Made by a program: the position numbers and the translations under genes. Positions 25,139 to 32,777 of a stretch of 64,000 nucleotides of DNA are shown here, piece after piece. The notes beneath the pieces were generated by a model. It did no database searches, was not told the origin of the DNA, and saw only the letters and a list, made by a program, of their open reading frames with translations. Origin of the DNA: Hyphomicrobiales bacterium (GTDB lineage Bacteria > Pseudomonadota > Alphaproteobacteria > Rhizobiales > Rhizobiaceae); NCBI GenBank assembly GCA_900473185.1, contig UCKU01000020.1:1-64000 (forward strand), given 5' to 3'. Within the stretch, counting starts at the first letter, position 1, and every line of letters begins with the position of its first letter.

Positions 25139-27076
25139 ATGCGTTTCACCATTAAAATGAAGCTAGGTATTGCTTTTGGCCTCGTAATATTACTTGCGCT
25201 TGGGATGGCAGGTCTTGCCATTTCCAATCTTTATTCACTCAATGCCGCCATCAGCGATATCGTTGCTGGTCCTGCCAAGAACCTTTTGAATTCGGGCGGG
25301 CTCTCTGATGCGGTCGCCGCATCGATCCGCGCTGAGAAGAATGCCGTTATGAACACGGATCCGGCTGCCATCACCGGATATCGGGACACGGTTGCGCAGG
25401 AACGGAAGACTATCGATGACCGGCTGGCCGAGCTCGACAAGGAGACCAATCCGGCAATCGTCAGCAAGCTTGCAGAATTCCGTTCGGTCTATCCGAACTG
25501 GACACGGATGCAGGACCAGATTCTTGATCTGGCAACCCAGAACACTGCTGAAAGCAACGCGCATGCCGCTCAGATCTCCATGGGCGAAGGTGCCAAGATC
25601 ACCGACAATCTCCTGAAGATCGTGGGTGAACTCAACACTCATATTGTCGAAGATCTTCACGCCACCGATGTAGCGACGAATGTCCAATACGACAATTCCA
25701 GCAGCGCCCTGATCGGCATGGCGGTGGTGCTGTTCGTCTTCTCGACGGCCATCGCGGTCTGGATCGCTCTCGGTATCAACCGCGGCCTGAAGAAGGTTGC
25801 CTTCATCGCGGAAGCCGTCTCGAAAGGCGATCTCGAGCAGAAGGTCGAGATCAAGACCAATGATGAGATCAAGGATCTGATCGACACGGTCAATATCATG
25901 ACCGCCAACCTGCGCGGCACTGCGGCCCTTGCCGACAAGATCGCCATGGGAGATCTCTCGGTCGACGCAAAGCCGCTGTCGGACAAGGATGCTCTCGGCA
26001 TCGCCATGCAGAGCATGGTAACCAACCTGCGCACGACCGCCGAAGTGGCCAACCAGATCTCGAACGGCGACCTGACCGTTTCACCGAAGCCGCTTTCGGA
26101 AAAGGATGTGCTCGGCACTGCGCTCGAGCAGATGGTCGAGCGCCTGCGTGGTGTCGTCGCCGATGCGATCTCGGCTGCCGAGAACGTCTCTGCGGGCAGC
26201 CAGGAACTGTCGGCAAGCTCAGAGCAGGTCTCTCAAGGTGCGACGGAGCAGGCCGCCTCCGCCGAAGAGGCTTCGGCCTCGATGGAAGAGATGGCCTCCA
26301 ACATCAAGCAGAACGCCGACAATGCCGCCCAGACCGAGAAGATCGCCCGACAGTCGGCCAAGGATGCGGAAGCCAGCGGCGAAGCCGTCTCCCGCGCCGT
26401 CGACGCCATGCGCACGATCGCGCAGAAGATCGGCATCGTTCAGGAGATCGCCCGCCAGACCGACCTTCTCGCGCTGAATGCCGCAGTCGAAGCAGCGCGT
26501 GCCGGCGAGCATGGCAAGGGTTTTGCGGTCGTCGCTTCGGAAGTGCGTAAGCTTGCCGAACGCAGCCAGTCGGCCGCGGCCGAAATCAGCGCCATGTCCG
26601 GTGATACGGTGAAAGCTGCCCAGGAAGCGGGCGATATGCTCGGCCGCCTGGTGCCCGACATCCGCAAGACGGCGGAGCTGGTTTCCGAGATCAGCTCGGC
26701 GTGCCGCGAGCAGGATATCGGGGCAGCCCAGATCAACGAGGCGATCCAGCAGCTCGACAAGGTGACGCAGCAGAATGCCGGTGCCTCCGAGCAGATGTCC
26801 GCAACCTCGGAAGAACTCGCCTCCCAGGCCGAGGAACTGCAGACGTCGATCGCCTTCTTCAAGGTGGACATGGCCGGCAGCCGCCAGTCCCGCGCGCCGG
26901 CCGCCAGGGTCACGGTCCGCAGCCCGGCTCCGGCAGCAATCCGTAAGCCTGTCGGCAAGAAGACCACTGCCGCCAATACGGTTGCCGCCCAGCAGGCACG
27001 CGCCAAGGGCTTTGCCCTGGATATGTCGATGGGTGGCCCGGACGCCGGCGACGATGATTTCCGCGAAAGCGCCTGA
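25139..27076 (+). CDS. Methyl-accepting chemotaxis protein 2 (HAMP plus two 39-residue units)
   Basis: The 645-residue receptor starts MRFTIKMKLGIAFGLV. It has a four-helix-bundle periplasmic domain between TM1 and TM2, a HAMP domain, two tandem HAMP-like units (25907-26140) and the shared signalling hairpin. The conserved tail reads KGFALDMSMGGPD. The start at 25139 has a GGGGATAGAG Shine-Dalgarno region; an upstream in-frame ATG at 25055 lies in the hairpin-bearing spacer. The sensor domain differs from MCP1, so ligand range should differ. Confidence 0.95.
   Translation: MRFTIKMKLGIAFGLVILLALGMAGLAISNLYSLNAAISDIVAGPAKNLLNSGGLSDAVAASIRAEKNAVMNTDPAAITGYRDTVAQERKTIDDRLAELDKETNPAIVSKLAEFRSVYPNWTRMQDQILDLATQNTAESNAHAAQISMGEGAKITDNLLKIVGELNTHIVEDLHATDVATNVQYDNSSSALIGMAVVLFVFSTAIAVWIALGINRGLKKVAFIAEAVSKGDLEQKVEIKTNDEIKDLIDTVNIMTANLRGTAALADKIAMGDLSVDAKPLSDKDALGIAMQSMVTNLRTTAEVANQISNGDLTVSPKPLSEKDVLGTALEQMVERLRGVVADAISAAENVSAGSQELSASSEQVSQGATEQAASAEEASASMEEMASNIKQNADNAAQTEKIARQSAKDAEASGEAVSRAVDAMRTIAQKIGIVQEIARQTDLLALNAAVEAARAGEHGKGFAVVASEVRKLAERSQSAAAEISAMSGDTVKAAQEAGDMLGRLVPDIRKTAELVSEISSACREQDIGAAQINEAIQQLDKVTQQNAGASEQMSATSEELASQAEELQTSIAFFKVDMAGSRQSRAPAARVTVRSPAPAAIRKPVGKKTTAANTVAAQQARAKGFALDMSMGGPDAGDDDFRESA
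25907..26140 (+). repeat. Two tandem 117-bp HAMP-like units in mcp2
   Basis: Each unit encodes exactly 39 residues, from NLR through MVT or MVE, with the core GDLSVDAKPLSDKD or GDLTVSPKPLSEKD. They are inserted between the membrane-proximal HAMP and the signalling hairpin. They resemble the HAMP_2-type variant. Confidence 0.9.
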
Positions 27077-27084
27077 GCGCTTTC
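27065..27084 (+). terminator. Hairpin spanning the mcp2 stop codon
   Basis: GAAAGCGC (27065-27072) and GCGCTTTC (27077-27084) form a perfect 8-bp stem over CTGA, which includes the stop. It is placed like those of mcp1 and mcp3. Confidence 0.5.
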
Positions 27085-27275
27085 TCGCTCTGATACCGTC
27101 AGGGACCAGGCTTATGGCCCCTGACACAAGCTTCCGGTGGTCAGGAACGCCGGACGCAAGGTCGCAATTTCTTCGGTAACTGTCTTCGCCTCCGGAATGT
27201 TTTTGCTGCGTGACGCCGCGCCCAGGAAACCACCGGTCCACACTTATTCCGTCGCTTTCAAATAGGGGTATTGCG

Positions 27276-29336
27276 ATGCGTATCACGATCAAGCTCAAGC
27301 TCGCAGCCGCGTTCGGCTTCGTCATACTGTTGCTAGTGGGTAGTGCAGTCTTTGGAATTATCAGCCTCAGCTCGCTGAACGACGCTGTCGGCAACCTAAT
27401 CGCAGGTCCTTCAAAAAGACTGGAATTGGCTCTGGAAGCCAAAGCTGCCGAGCTCGATGCCATCCGGTGGCAGAAGAACGCCCTTCTGGAAATGGATCCT
27501 GAAACGGCGATGAAAAACTACGAGAAGTCGGCAAAGAGCATGGATGAAATGCTCGCATTCGCGACAGGCGGCCAACAGCTCGCAACAGCCGACGGCAAGC
27601 CCACGTGGGACAGGCTGGTCGAGCTGAGCAAACGTTTCGTGGAGGGTTCCAAAAAAGTCGCCTCCATCCAGGAAAGTGGCGACAGGGCAGCGGCCACGGC
27701 CTATTCCGGTGGAGAGGTTCGCGCCATCGTCACGGAGTTGGAAGACGTCTTTACGACGCTTGTCGCGCTTCAGCAGAAGTCGATGACCCAAGCCGACGAC
27801 GATACGGAAGTCCTCTACGGCAACACCAGAAACCTGCTGATCGGCATCGCCATCGGCGCTTCCGTCATCGCTTTTGCGGCCGCGCTGTGGATCGCGCTCG
27901 GCATCAACAGTGGCCTGCGCAAGATCATGAACGTCGCCAGCGCCGTTGCCATCGGCGATCTGAACCAGAAGGTTGAGATCAAGAGCAATGACGAGATCAA
28001 GGATCTGGTGAACACGATCAACGTCATGACGGATAATCTGCGCAATACCGCTGGTATCGCAAACGAGATTTCGAACGGTGACCTCAGCGTCACGCCGAAG
28101 CCGCTCTCCGACAAGGATACGCTCGGCATCGCCATGCTCGGCATGGTGAACAACCTGCGCGCCACCGCCGATGTTGCCAACCAGATCGCAGAAGGCGACC
28201 TCTCGGTCGAGGTCAAGCCGCTTTCGGCCAAGGATACGCTCGGCATCGCGATGCAAAGCATGGTCGCCAACCTTCGCATCACTGCCGATATTGCGACGCA
28301 GATCGCTGCCGGCGACCTGACGGTGTCTCCGAAGCCGCTCTCGGCCAAGGATACGCTCGGCACCGCGCTGGAACAGATGGTGGAGCGTTTGCGCGATGTC
28401 GTCGCAGACGCAATTGCGGCCGCCGAGAATGTTTCGGCCGGCAGCCAGGAGCTTTCGGCGAGCTCGGAGCAGGTATCGCAGGGTGCCACAGAGCAGGCTT
28501 CGGCGGCCGAGGAAGCCTCTTCCTCGATGGAAGAGATGGCCGCCAACATCAAGCAGAACGCCGACAATGCCGCCCAAACGGAAAAGATCGCGCGTCAATC
28601 CGCCAAGGATGCGGAGATGAGCGGGAGCGCTGTTTCCCGCGCCGTCGAGGCCATGCGTACGATCGCCCAGAAGATCGGCATCGTCCAGGAAATCGCCCGC
28701 CAGACCGACCTTCTCGCACTCAACGCTGCGGTGGAGGCTGCCCGTGCCGGCGAGCACGGCAAGGGTTTTGCGGTTGTCGCTTCCGAAGTGCGCAAGCTTG
28801 CCGAGCGCAGCCAGTCGGCAGCAGCGGAAATCAGCGCCATGTCGAGCGATACCGTCACAGCTGCTCAGGAAGCCGGGGACATGCTTGGCCGTCTGGTGCC
28901 TGACATCAGAAAGACGGCGGAACTCGTGGCGGAGATCAGCTCTGCATGCCGCGAGCAGGATGTCGGTGCGTCGCAGATCAACGAGGCGATCCAGCAGCTC
29001 GACAAGGTAACCCAGCAGAATGCGGGTGCTTCCGAGCAGATGTCTGCAACCTCCGAAGAGCTCGCCGCCCAGGCCGAGGAACTGCAGACGTCGATCGCCT
29101 TCTTCAAGGTGGATACAGCGGGCGGCAAGGCAATGGCCACGAGTGGTCGCCAGGGCCGGACCCCGGCAAAGGTGGCGACGCGCAGCCCGGCTCCAGCCGC
29201 AGCCCGCAAGCCCGCCGGCAAGGCGGCTCCCGCCAACGGCGTTGCCGCTCAGCAAGCCCGCGCCAAGGGTTTCGCTCTGGACATGTCCATGGGCGGGCCG
29301 GACATGGCGGACGATGATTTCCGGGAAAGCGCGTAG
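27276..29336 (+). CDS. Methyl-accepting chemotaxis protein 3 (HAMP plus three 39-residue units)
   Basis: The 686-residue receptor starts MRITIKLKLAAAFGFV (27276, GGGG-type Shine-Dalgarno). It has TM1, a four-helix-bundle sensor, TM2, HAMP, three tandem HAMP-like units (28035-28385), the shared hairpin tip and the tail KGFALDMSMGGPD. It is the longest of the four paralogues. Its sensor resembles that of MCP1 (LSSLNDAVGNLIAGPSKRLE) more than those of MCP2 and MCP4. Confidence 0.95.
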   Translation: MRITIKLKLAAAFGFVILLLVGSAVFGIISLSSLNDAVGNLIAGPSKRLELALEAKAAELDAIRWQKNALLEMDPETAMKNYEKSAKSMDEMLAFATGGQQLATADGKPTWDRLVELSKRFVEGSKKVASIQESGDRAAATAYSGGEVRAIVTELEDVFTTLVALQQKSMTQADDDTEVLYGNTRNLLIGIAIGASVIAFAAALWIALGINSGLRKIMNVASAVAIGDLNQKVEIKSNDEIKDLVNTINVMTDNLRNTAGIANEISNGDLSVTPKPLSDKDTLGIAMLGMVNNLRATADVANQIAEGDLSVEVKPLSAKDTLGIAMQSMVANLRITADIATQIAAGDLTVSPKPLSAKDTLGTALEQMVERLRDVVADAIAAAENVSAGSQELSASSEQVSQGATEQASAAEEASSSMEEMAANIKQNADNAAQTEKIARQSAKDAEMSGSAVSRAVEAMRTIAQKIGIVQEIARQTDLLALNAAVEAARAGEHGKGFAVVASEVRKLAERSQSAAAEISAMSSDTVTAAQEAGDMLGRLVPDIRKTAELVAEISSACREQDVGASQINEAIQQLDKVTQQNAGASEQMSATSEELAAQAEELQTSIAFFKVDTAGGKAMATSGRQGRTPAKVATRSPAPAAARKPAGKAAPANGVAAQQARAKGFALDMSMGGPDMADDDFRESA
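28035..28385 (+). repeat. Three tandem 117-bp HAMP-like units in mcp3
   Basis: Three units of exactly 39 residues begin NLRNTAGIAN, NLRATADVAN and NLRITADIAT. They carry GDLSVTPKPLSDKD, GDLSVEVKPLSAKD and GDLTVSPKPLSAKD. The last unit is most like the last unit of mcp2 and the only unit of mcp4. Confidence 0.9.
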
Positions 29337-29345
29337 GCGCTTCCC
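29323..29345 (+). terminator. Hairpin spanning the mcp3 stop codon
   Basis: GGGAAAGCGC (29323-29332) pairs, with one bulged A, with GCGCTTCCC (29337-29345) over GTAG, which holds the TAG stop. It is the third such structure in the cluster although the stop codon differs. Confidence 0.5.
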
Positions 29346-29359
29346 GGCGGACAAGCATT

Positions 29360-29382
29360 GGGGCCGCGGCAACAGCGGCCCC
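29360..29382 (+). terminator. Hairpin between mcp3 and mcp4
   Basis: GGGGCCGC (29360-29367) and GCGGCCCC (29375-29382) form a perfect 8-bp stem with a 7-nt loop. The U-tract is poor. Confidence 0.45.
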
Positions 29383-29506
29383 GTTACGGCCGGCGCATGG
29401 ACGCGCCGGGGCACACCGGCTCGGCCGGCAACGCATGAAGCGTTTTTACGGCGGCACAATGTGTCATTTCGCGGGATATCCGCTGCGGTCCTAAAGGGGT
29501 CTTGGA

Positions 29507-31327
29507 ATGCGCTTCACGATCAAACTCAAACTGGGCCTGGTGTTCGGTTTCATCGTTCTCCTGACCTGCGCCATGGCCGGTCTTTCGATCTACAATCTCT
29601 CGTCGCTCAACGACGACATCTCGGTCATGGTTGCCGGCCCGGTCGCCAATCTGCGCGATTCCGGCGATCTCTCCGATGCGGTCATGCGTTCTATCCGCGC
29701 CGAAAAGGACGCGATCATCAACACCGATGCGACCAAGATCGGCGGTTATGTCGATGAGATCTCGCAGCAGCGTGAGCAGATCAAGACACTGCAGGCTCGC
29801 CTTGCTGCATCGCCCGATCCGGATATCCGCAACGGCATGAGCGAATTCGGCGATCTCTACGGCAGGTGGACGGCGCTGCAGGATCGTGTTGCCGACCTCG
29901 CCAAGCAGAACACCACCGAATCCAACACTCAGGCCGGCGTCATTTCGATGGGCGAAGGCCAGGTGGTGACGACCCAGCTTCTCGGCATTCTCACCAAGCT
30001 GAACGACACCGTGACCGGCAATGTCGCCGAAACCGACGCCGCCACCAACGACCAGTATGCGCAGTCGCGCAACATGCTGGTGATGATGACGATCGGTCTG
30101 ATCATCGTATCCTCCGCTGCCGCCATCTGGATCCTGCTGAATATTTCCCGTGGCCTCAAGCGTGCGGTTCAACTTGCGGATGCCGTCAGCATCGGCGATC
30201 TCGAACAGGACATCGAGCACAAGAGCAATGACGAAATCCGCGACCTGGTCAATTCCATGACGAGGATGACCGGCAACCTGCGTAACACCGCGCAGATCGC
30301 CAACCAGATCTCGAACGGCGACCTTACCGTGTCTCCGAAGCCTCTCTCCGAAAAGGATACGCTGGGCATCGCTCTGGAGCAGATGGTGGAGCGTCTTCGT
30401 GGTGTCGTCGCCGATGCGATTGCCGCTGCGGAAAACGTCTCGTCCGGCAGCCAGGAACTCTCGGCCAGCTCCGAACAGGTCTCTCAGGGCGCGACCGAAC
30501 AGGCGGCTTCCGCTGAGGAAGCCTCTGCTTCGATGGAAGAGATGGCCTCAAACATCAAGCAGAATGCCGACAACGCTGCCCAGACCGAGAAGATCGCCCG
30601 TCAGTCCGCCAAGGATGCGGAGAATTCCGGCGATGCCGTCAACCGTGCGGTGGCTGCGATGCGCACGATTGCCGAGAAGATCGGCATCGTTCAGGAAATC
30701 GCCCGCCAGACCGACCTGCTCGCCCTGAATGCCGCCGTCGAAGCTGCGCGTGCCGGTGAGCACGGCAAGGGCTTTGCGGTCGTCGCCTCGGAAGTGCGCA
30801 AGCTTGCAGAGCGCAGCCAGTCGGCAGCCGCTGAAATCAGTGCGATGTCCGGCGATACAGTGAAGGCAGCGCAGGAAGCCGGCGACATGCTCGGTCGCCT
30901 GGTTCCTGACATCCGCAAGACTGCCGAACTGGTCTCCGAGATCAGCGCTGCCTGCCGCGAGCAGGATATTGGTGCAGCCCAGATCAACGAAGCGATCCAG
31001 CAGCTCGACAAGGTGACGCAGCAGAATGCCGGCGCTTCCGAAGAGATGTCGGCGACCTCCGAAGAGTTGGCGACCCAGGCTGAGGAACTGCAGGCCTCCA
31101 TCGCCTTCTTCAAGGTGGATACGGCCGGCAACCGCCTGTCCCGCGCTCCGGCTGCCAAGGTCACTGTGCGCACGCCGGCTCCGACCGGAGGCCGCAAGCC
31201 GGTCGGCAAGAAGACCACGGCTGCCAATTCGGTCGCCGCCCAGCAGGCCCGCGCCAAGGGCTTTGCCCTCGACCTCTCCATGGGCGGCCCCGACGACGGG
31301 GATGCCGAGTTCAAGGAAAGCGCCTGA
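29507..31327 (+). CDS. Methyl-accepting chemotaxis protein 4 (HAMP plus one 39-residue unit)
   Basis: The 606-residue receptor starts MRFTIKLKLGLVFGFIVL. It has a four-helix-bundle sensor most like MCP2 (LRDSGDLSDAVMRSIRAEKD), TM2, HAMP, one HAMP-like unit (30275-30391) and the shared hairpin. Its variant tail reads KGFALDLSMGGPD and ends DAEFKESA. An AAGGGG Shine-Dalgarno region lies 13 bp upstream. It is the last of the tandem MCPs. Confidence 0.95.
   Translation: MRFTIKLKLGLVFGFIVLLTCAMAGLSIYNLSSLNDDISVMVAGPVANLRDSGDLSDAVMRSIRAEKDAIINTDATKIGGYVDEISQQREQIKTLQARLAASPDPDIRNGMSEFGDLYGRWTALQDRVADLAKQNTTESNTQAGVISMGEGQVVTTQLLGILTKLNDTVTGNVAETDAATNDQYAQSRNMLVMMTIGLIIVSSAAAIWILLNISRGLKRAVQLADAVSIGDLEQDIEHKSNDEIRDLVNSMTRMTGNLRNTAQIANQISNGDLTVSPKPLSEKDTLGIALEQMVERLRGVVADAIAAAENVSSGSQELSASSEQVSQGATEQAASAEEASASMEEMASNIKQNADNAAQTEKIARQSAKDAENSGDAVNRAVAAMRTIAEKIGIVQEIARQTDLLALNAAVEAARAGEHGKGFAVVASEVRKLAERSQSAAAEISAMSGDTVKAAQEAGDMLGRLVPDIRKTAELVSEISAACREQDIGAAQINEAIQQLDKVTQQNAGASEEMSATSEELATQAEELQASIAFFKVDTAGNRLSRAPAAKVTVRTPAPTGGRKPVGKKTTAANSVAAQQARAKGFALDLSMGGPDDGDAEFKESA
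30275..30391 (+). repeat. Single 117-bp HAMP-like unit in mcp4
   Basis: One 39-residue unit from NLRNTAQIAN to EQMVE with GDLTVSPKPLSEKD lies at the same position as the arrays of mcp2 and mcp3. The MCP lengths 570, 606, 645 and 686 follow unit number. Confidence 0.9.
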
Positions 31328-31355
31328 GCATCCGGGTCCTTTCAATATGTTAACA

Positions 31356-31379
31356 GGCGTCCCCGATAATGGGGGCGCC
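31356..31379 (+). terminator. Hairpin between mcp4 and the second cheW
   Basis: GGCGTCCCC (31356-31364) pairs with GGGGGCGCC (31371-31379) with one G-U pair and a 6-nt loop. It is followed by no U-tract; cheW expression may depend on read-through. Confidence 0.4.
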
Positions 31380-31403
31380 CGAATCCAAGGAAAGCGGTTG
31401 ATC

Positions 31404-31880
31404 ATGGCAACAACATCTCTGGAAGCCCAATTCGTGACCTTCAGCCTCGGCGAGGAGATCTTCGCCGTGCCGGTGGAGGTGGTGCGCGAAATCCTCGACT
31501 ACGCGGAAGCATTCAAGATTCCGAATGGTCCCGACTATCTGCTCGGTCTGCGCGACGTGCGCGGCCAGGGCGTTCCGACGATCGACCTGCGCCTGAAGCT
31601 CGGCATGTCGAAGACAGTGCCGACGCCGCACACGCGGGTGCTGGTTCTCGACGTTCCGATGGAAAATCGCCTTCTGACGCTCGGCCTCGTTGCCGACCGC
31701 GTTTTCGAAGTGACGCCCTTCCGTCGCGAGCAGATCGAGTCCGCACCGGATATCGGTGTACGCTGGCGGTCGGATTACATTGCTGGTGTCGTGCGCCGCG
31801 AGAACGGCTTCGTCGTCATCGTCGACCTCGCCCGGCTTCTGTCGCGCGAGGATGCCACTGTCCTGCAATCGGCCGCCTGA
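31404..31880 (+). CDS. cheW: CheW coupling protein, second copy
   Basis: The 158-residue CheW has FVTFSLGEEIFAVPVEVVRE, YLLGLRDVRGQGVPTIDLRL and RWRSDYIAGVVRR. It is clearly diverged from the first CheW. The start at 31404 is preceded by AAGGAAAG. It is followed after 33 bp by cheR. Two CheWs may couple different MCPs to the single CheA. Confidence 0.95.
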   Translation: MATTSLEAQFVTFSLGEEIFAVPVEVVREILDYAEAFKIPNGPDYLLGLRDVRGQGVPTIDLRLKLGMSKTVPTPHTRVLVLDVPMENRLLTLGLVADRVFEVTPFRREQIESAPDIGVRWRSDYIAGVVRRENGFVVIVDLARLLSREDATVLQSAA

Positions 31881-31913
31881 GGCCCTCAAGACCTGTTCGG
31901 AGCGTCGCGTTTT

Positions 31914-32768
31914 ATGAGTATGGCAGCGGTAGAAACCCAATTGCCGGGTGACAGGATCAGCAAGCGTAATTTCGACAAGCTGGCACGGTTCATCTATGAC
32001 TATAGCGGCATCAAAATGCCGCCGACGAAGCTGACGATGCTGGAGGGCCGGCTGCGCCGGCGTCTGCGCGCCACGCGCCATGCGAGCTTCGACGATTATT
32101 GTGATTTCCTGTTCAACGAGGATGGTCTCGAGCAGGAGACCGTCTACCTGATCGACGTCGTGACGACCAACAAGACCGACTTCTTCCGGGAAGCCAAGCA
32201 TTTCGAATATATGCAGATGGTCGCCCTGCCGACGCTCGCCGACAGCGGCCTGCGGACGATCCGCACATGGAGTTCTGCCTGCTCGACGGGCGCAGAGCCC
32301 TATACGATGGCTATGGTGCTGGCCGAGTTCGTCGAGAACCGCAGCGATGTCTCCTACAATGTGCTGGCGACCGATCTCTCCACCGATGTGTTGCAGACAG
32401 CGCGCAAGGGTATTTATGCGGAAGATCTGATCGCTCCGGTGCCGCGCGACCTGCAGAAGAAATATGTTATGGTTGCCAAGCAGCAGGGTCGCCGCGAGGT
32501 TCGCATCTCGCCGAAGCTGCGCAGCCGTGTCGGCTTCGCCCGCATGAACCTGATGGATGAGAAATATCCTATTGGCGACATGATGCACCTGATCTTTTGC
32601 CGCAACGTGCTGATCTACTTCGACAAGCAGACGCAGGCCGGGGTGCTCACCCGTCTCTGCAATTGCCTCGCGAAGGGCGGTTACATGTTTATCGGTCACT
32701 CGGAATCGATCACCGGCTTCGACCTTCCTTTGAAGCAGGTTTCGAATACGGTGTTCCAGCGCATCTGA
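31914..32768 (+). CDS. cheR: Chemotaxis protein methyltransferase
   Basis: The 284-residue protein has the N-terminal helical CheR domain, the TDFFREAKHF segment and the SAM-binding WSSACSTGAEPYTMAM. It also has the C-terminal HLIFCRNVLIYFD motif. It methylates glutamates on the MCP hairpins. The MCPs lack the usual pentapeptide tether, so recruitment must be tether-independent or use another tail. cheB follows after 9 bp. Confidence 0.96.
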   Translation: MSMAAVETQLPGDRISKRNFDKLARFIYDYSGIKMPPTKLTMLEGRLRRRLRATRHASFDDYCDFLFNEDGLEQETVYLIDVVTTNKTDFFREAKHFEYMQMVALPTLADSGLRTIRTWSSACSTGAEPYTMAMVLAEFVENRSDVSYNVLATDLSTDVLQTARKGIYAEDLIAPVPRDLQKKYVMVAKQQGRREVRISPKLRSRVGFARMNLMDEKYPIGDMMHLIFCRNVLIYFDKQTQAGVLTRLCNCLAKGGYMFIGHSESITGFDLPLKQVSNTVFQRI

Positions 32769-32777
32769 GGGGATACT

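Noticed and set aside
27411..29459. Long reverse-strand open frame opposite mcp3 (and similar ones opposite mcp2 and mcp4)
   Set aside because: Low-complexity Leu/Gly/Arg-rich translation with no family pattern. The forward strand encodes complete MCPs, and the shadows recur because the genes are paralogues.
25907..30391. CRISPR or VNTR array suggested by regular 117-bp repeats
   Set aside because: Repeats lie in frame inside MCP genes, have no spacers and encode HAMP-like units.
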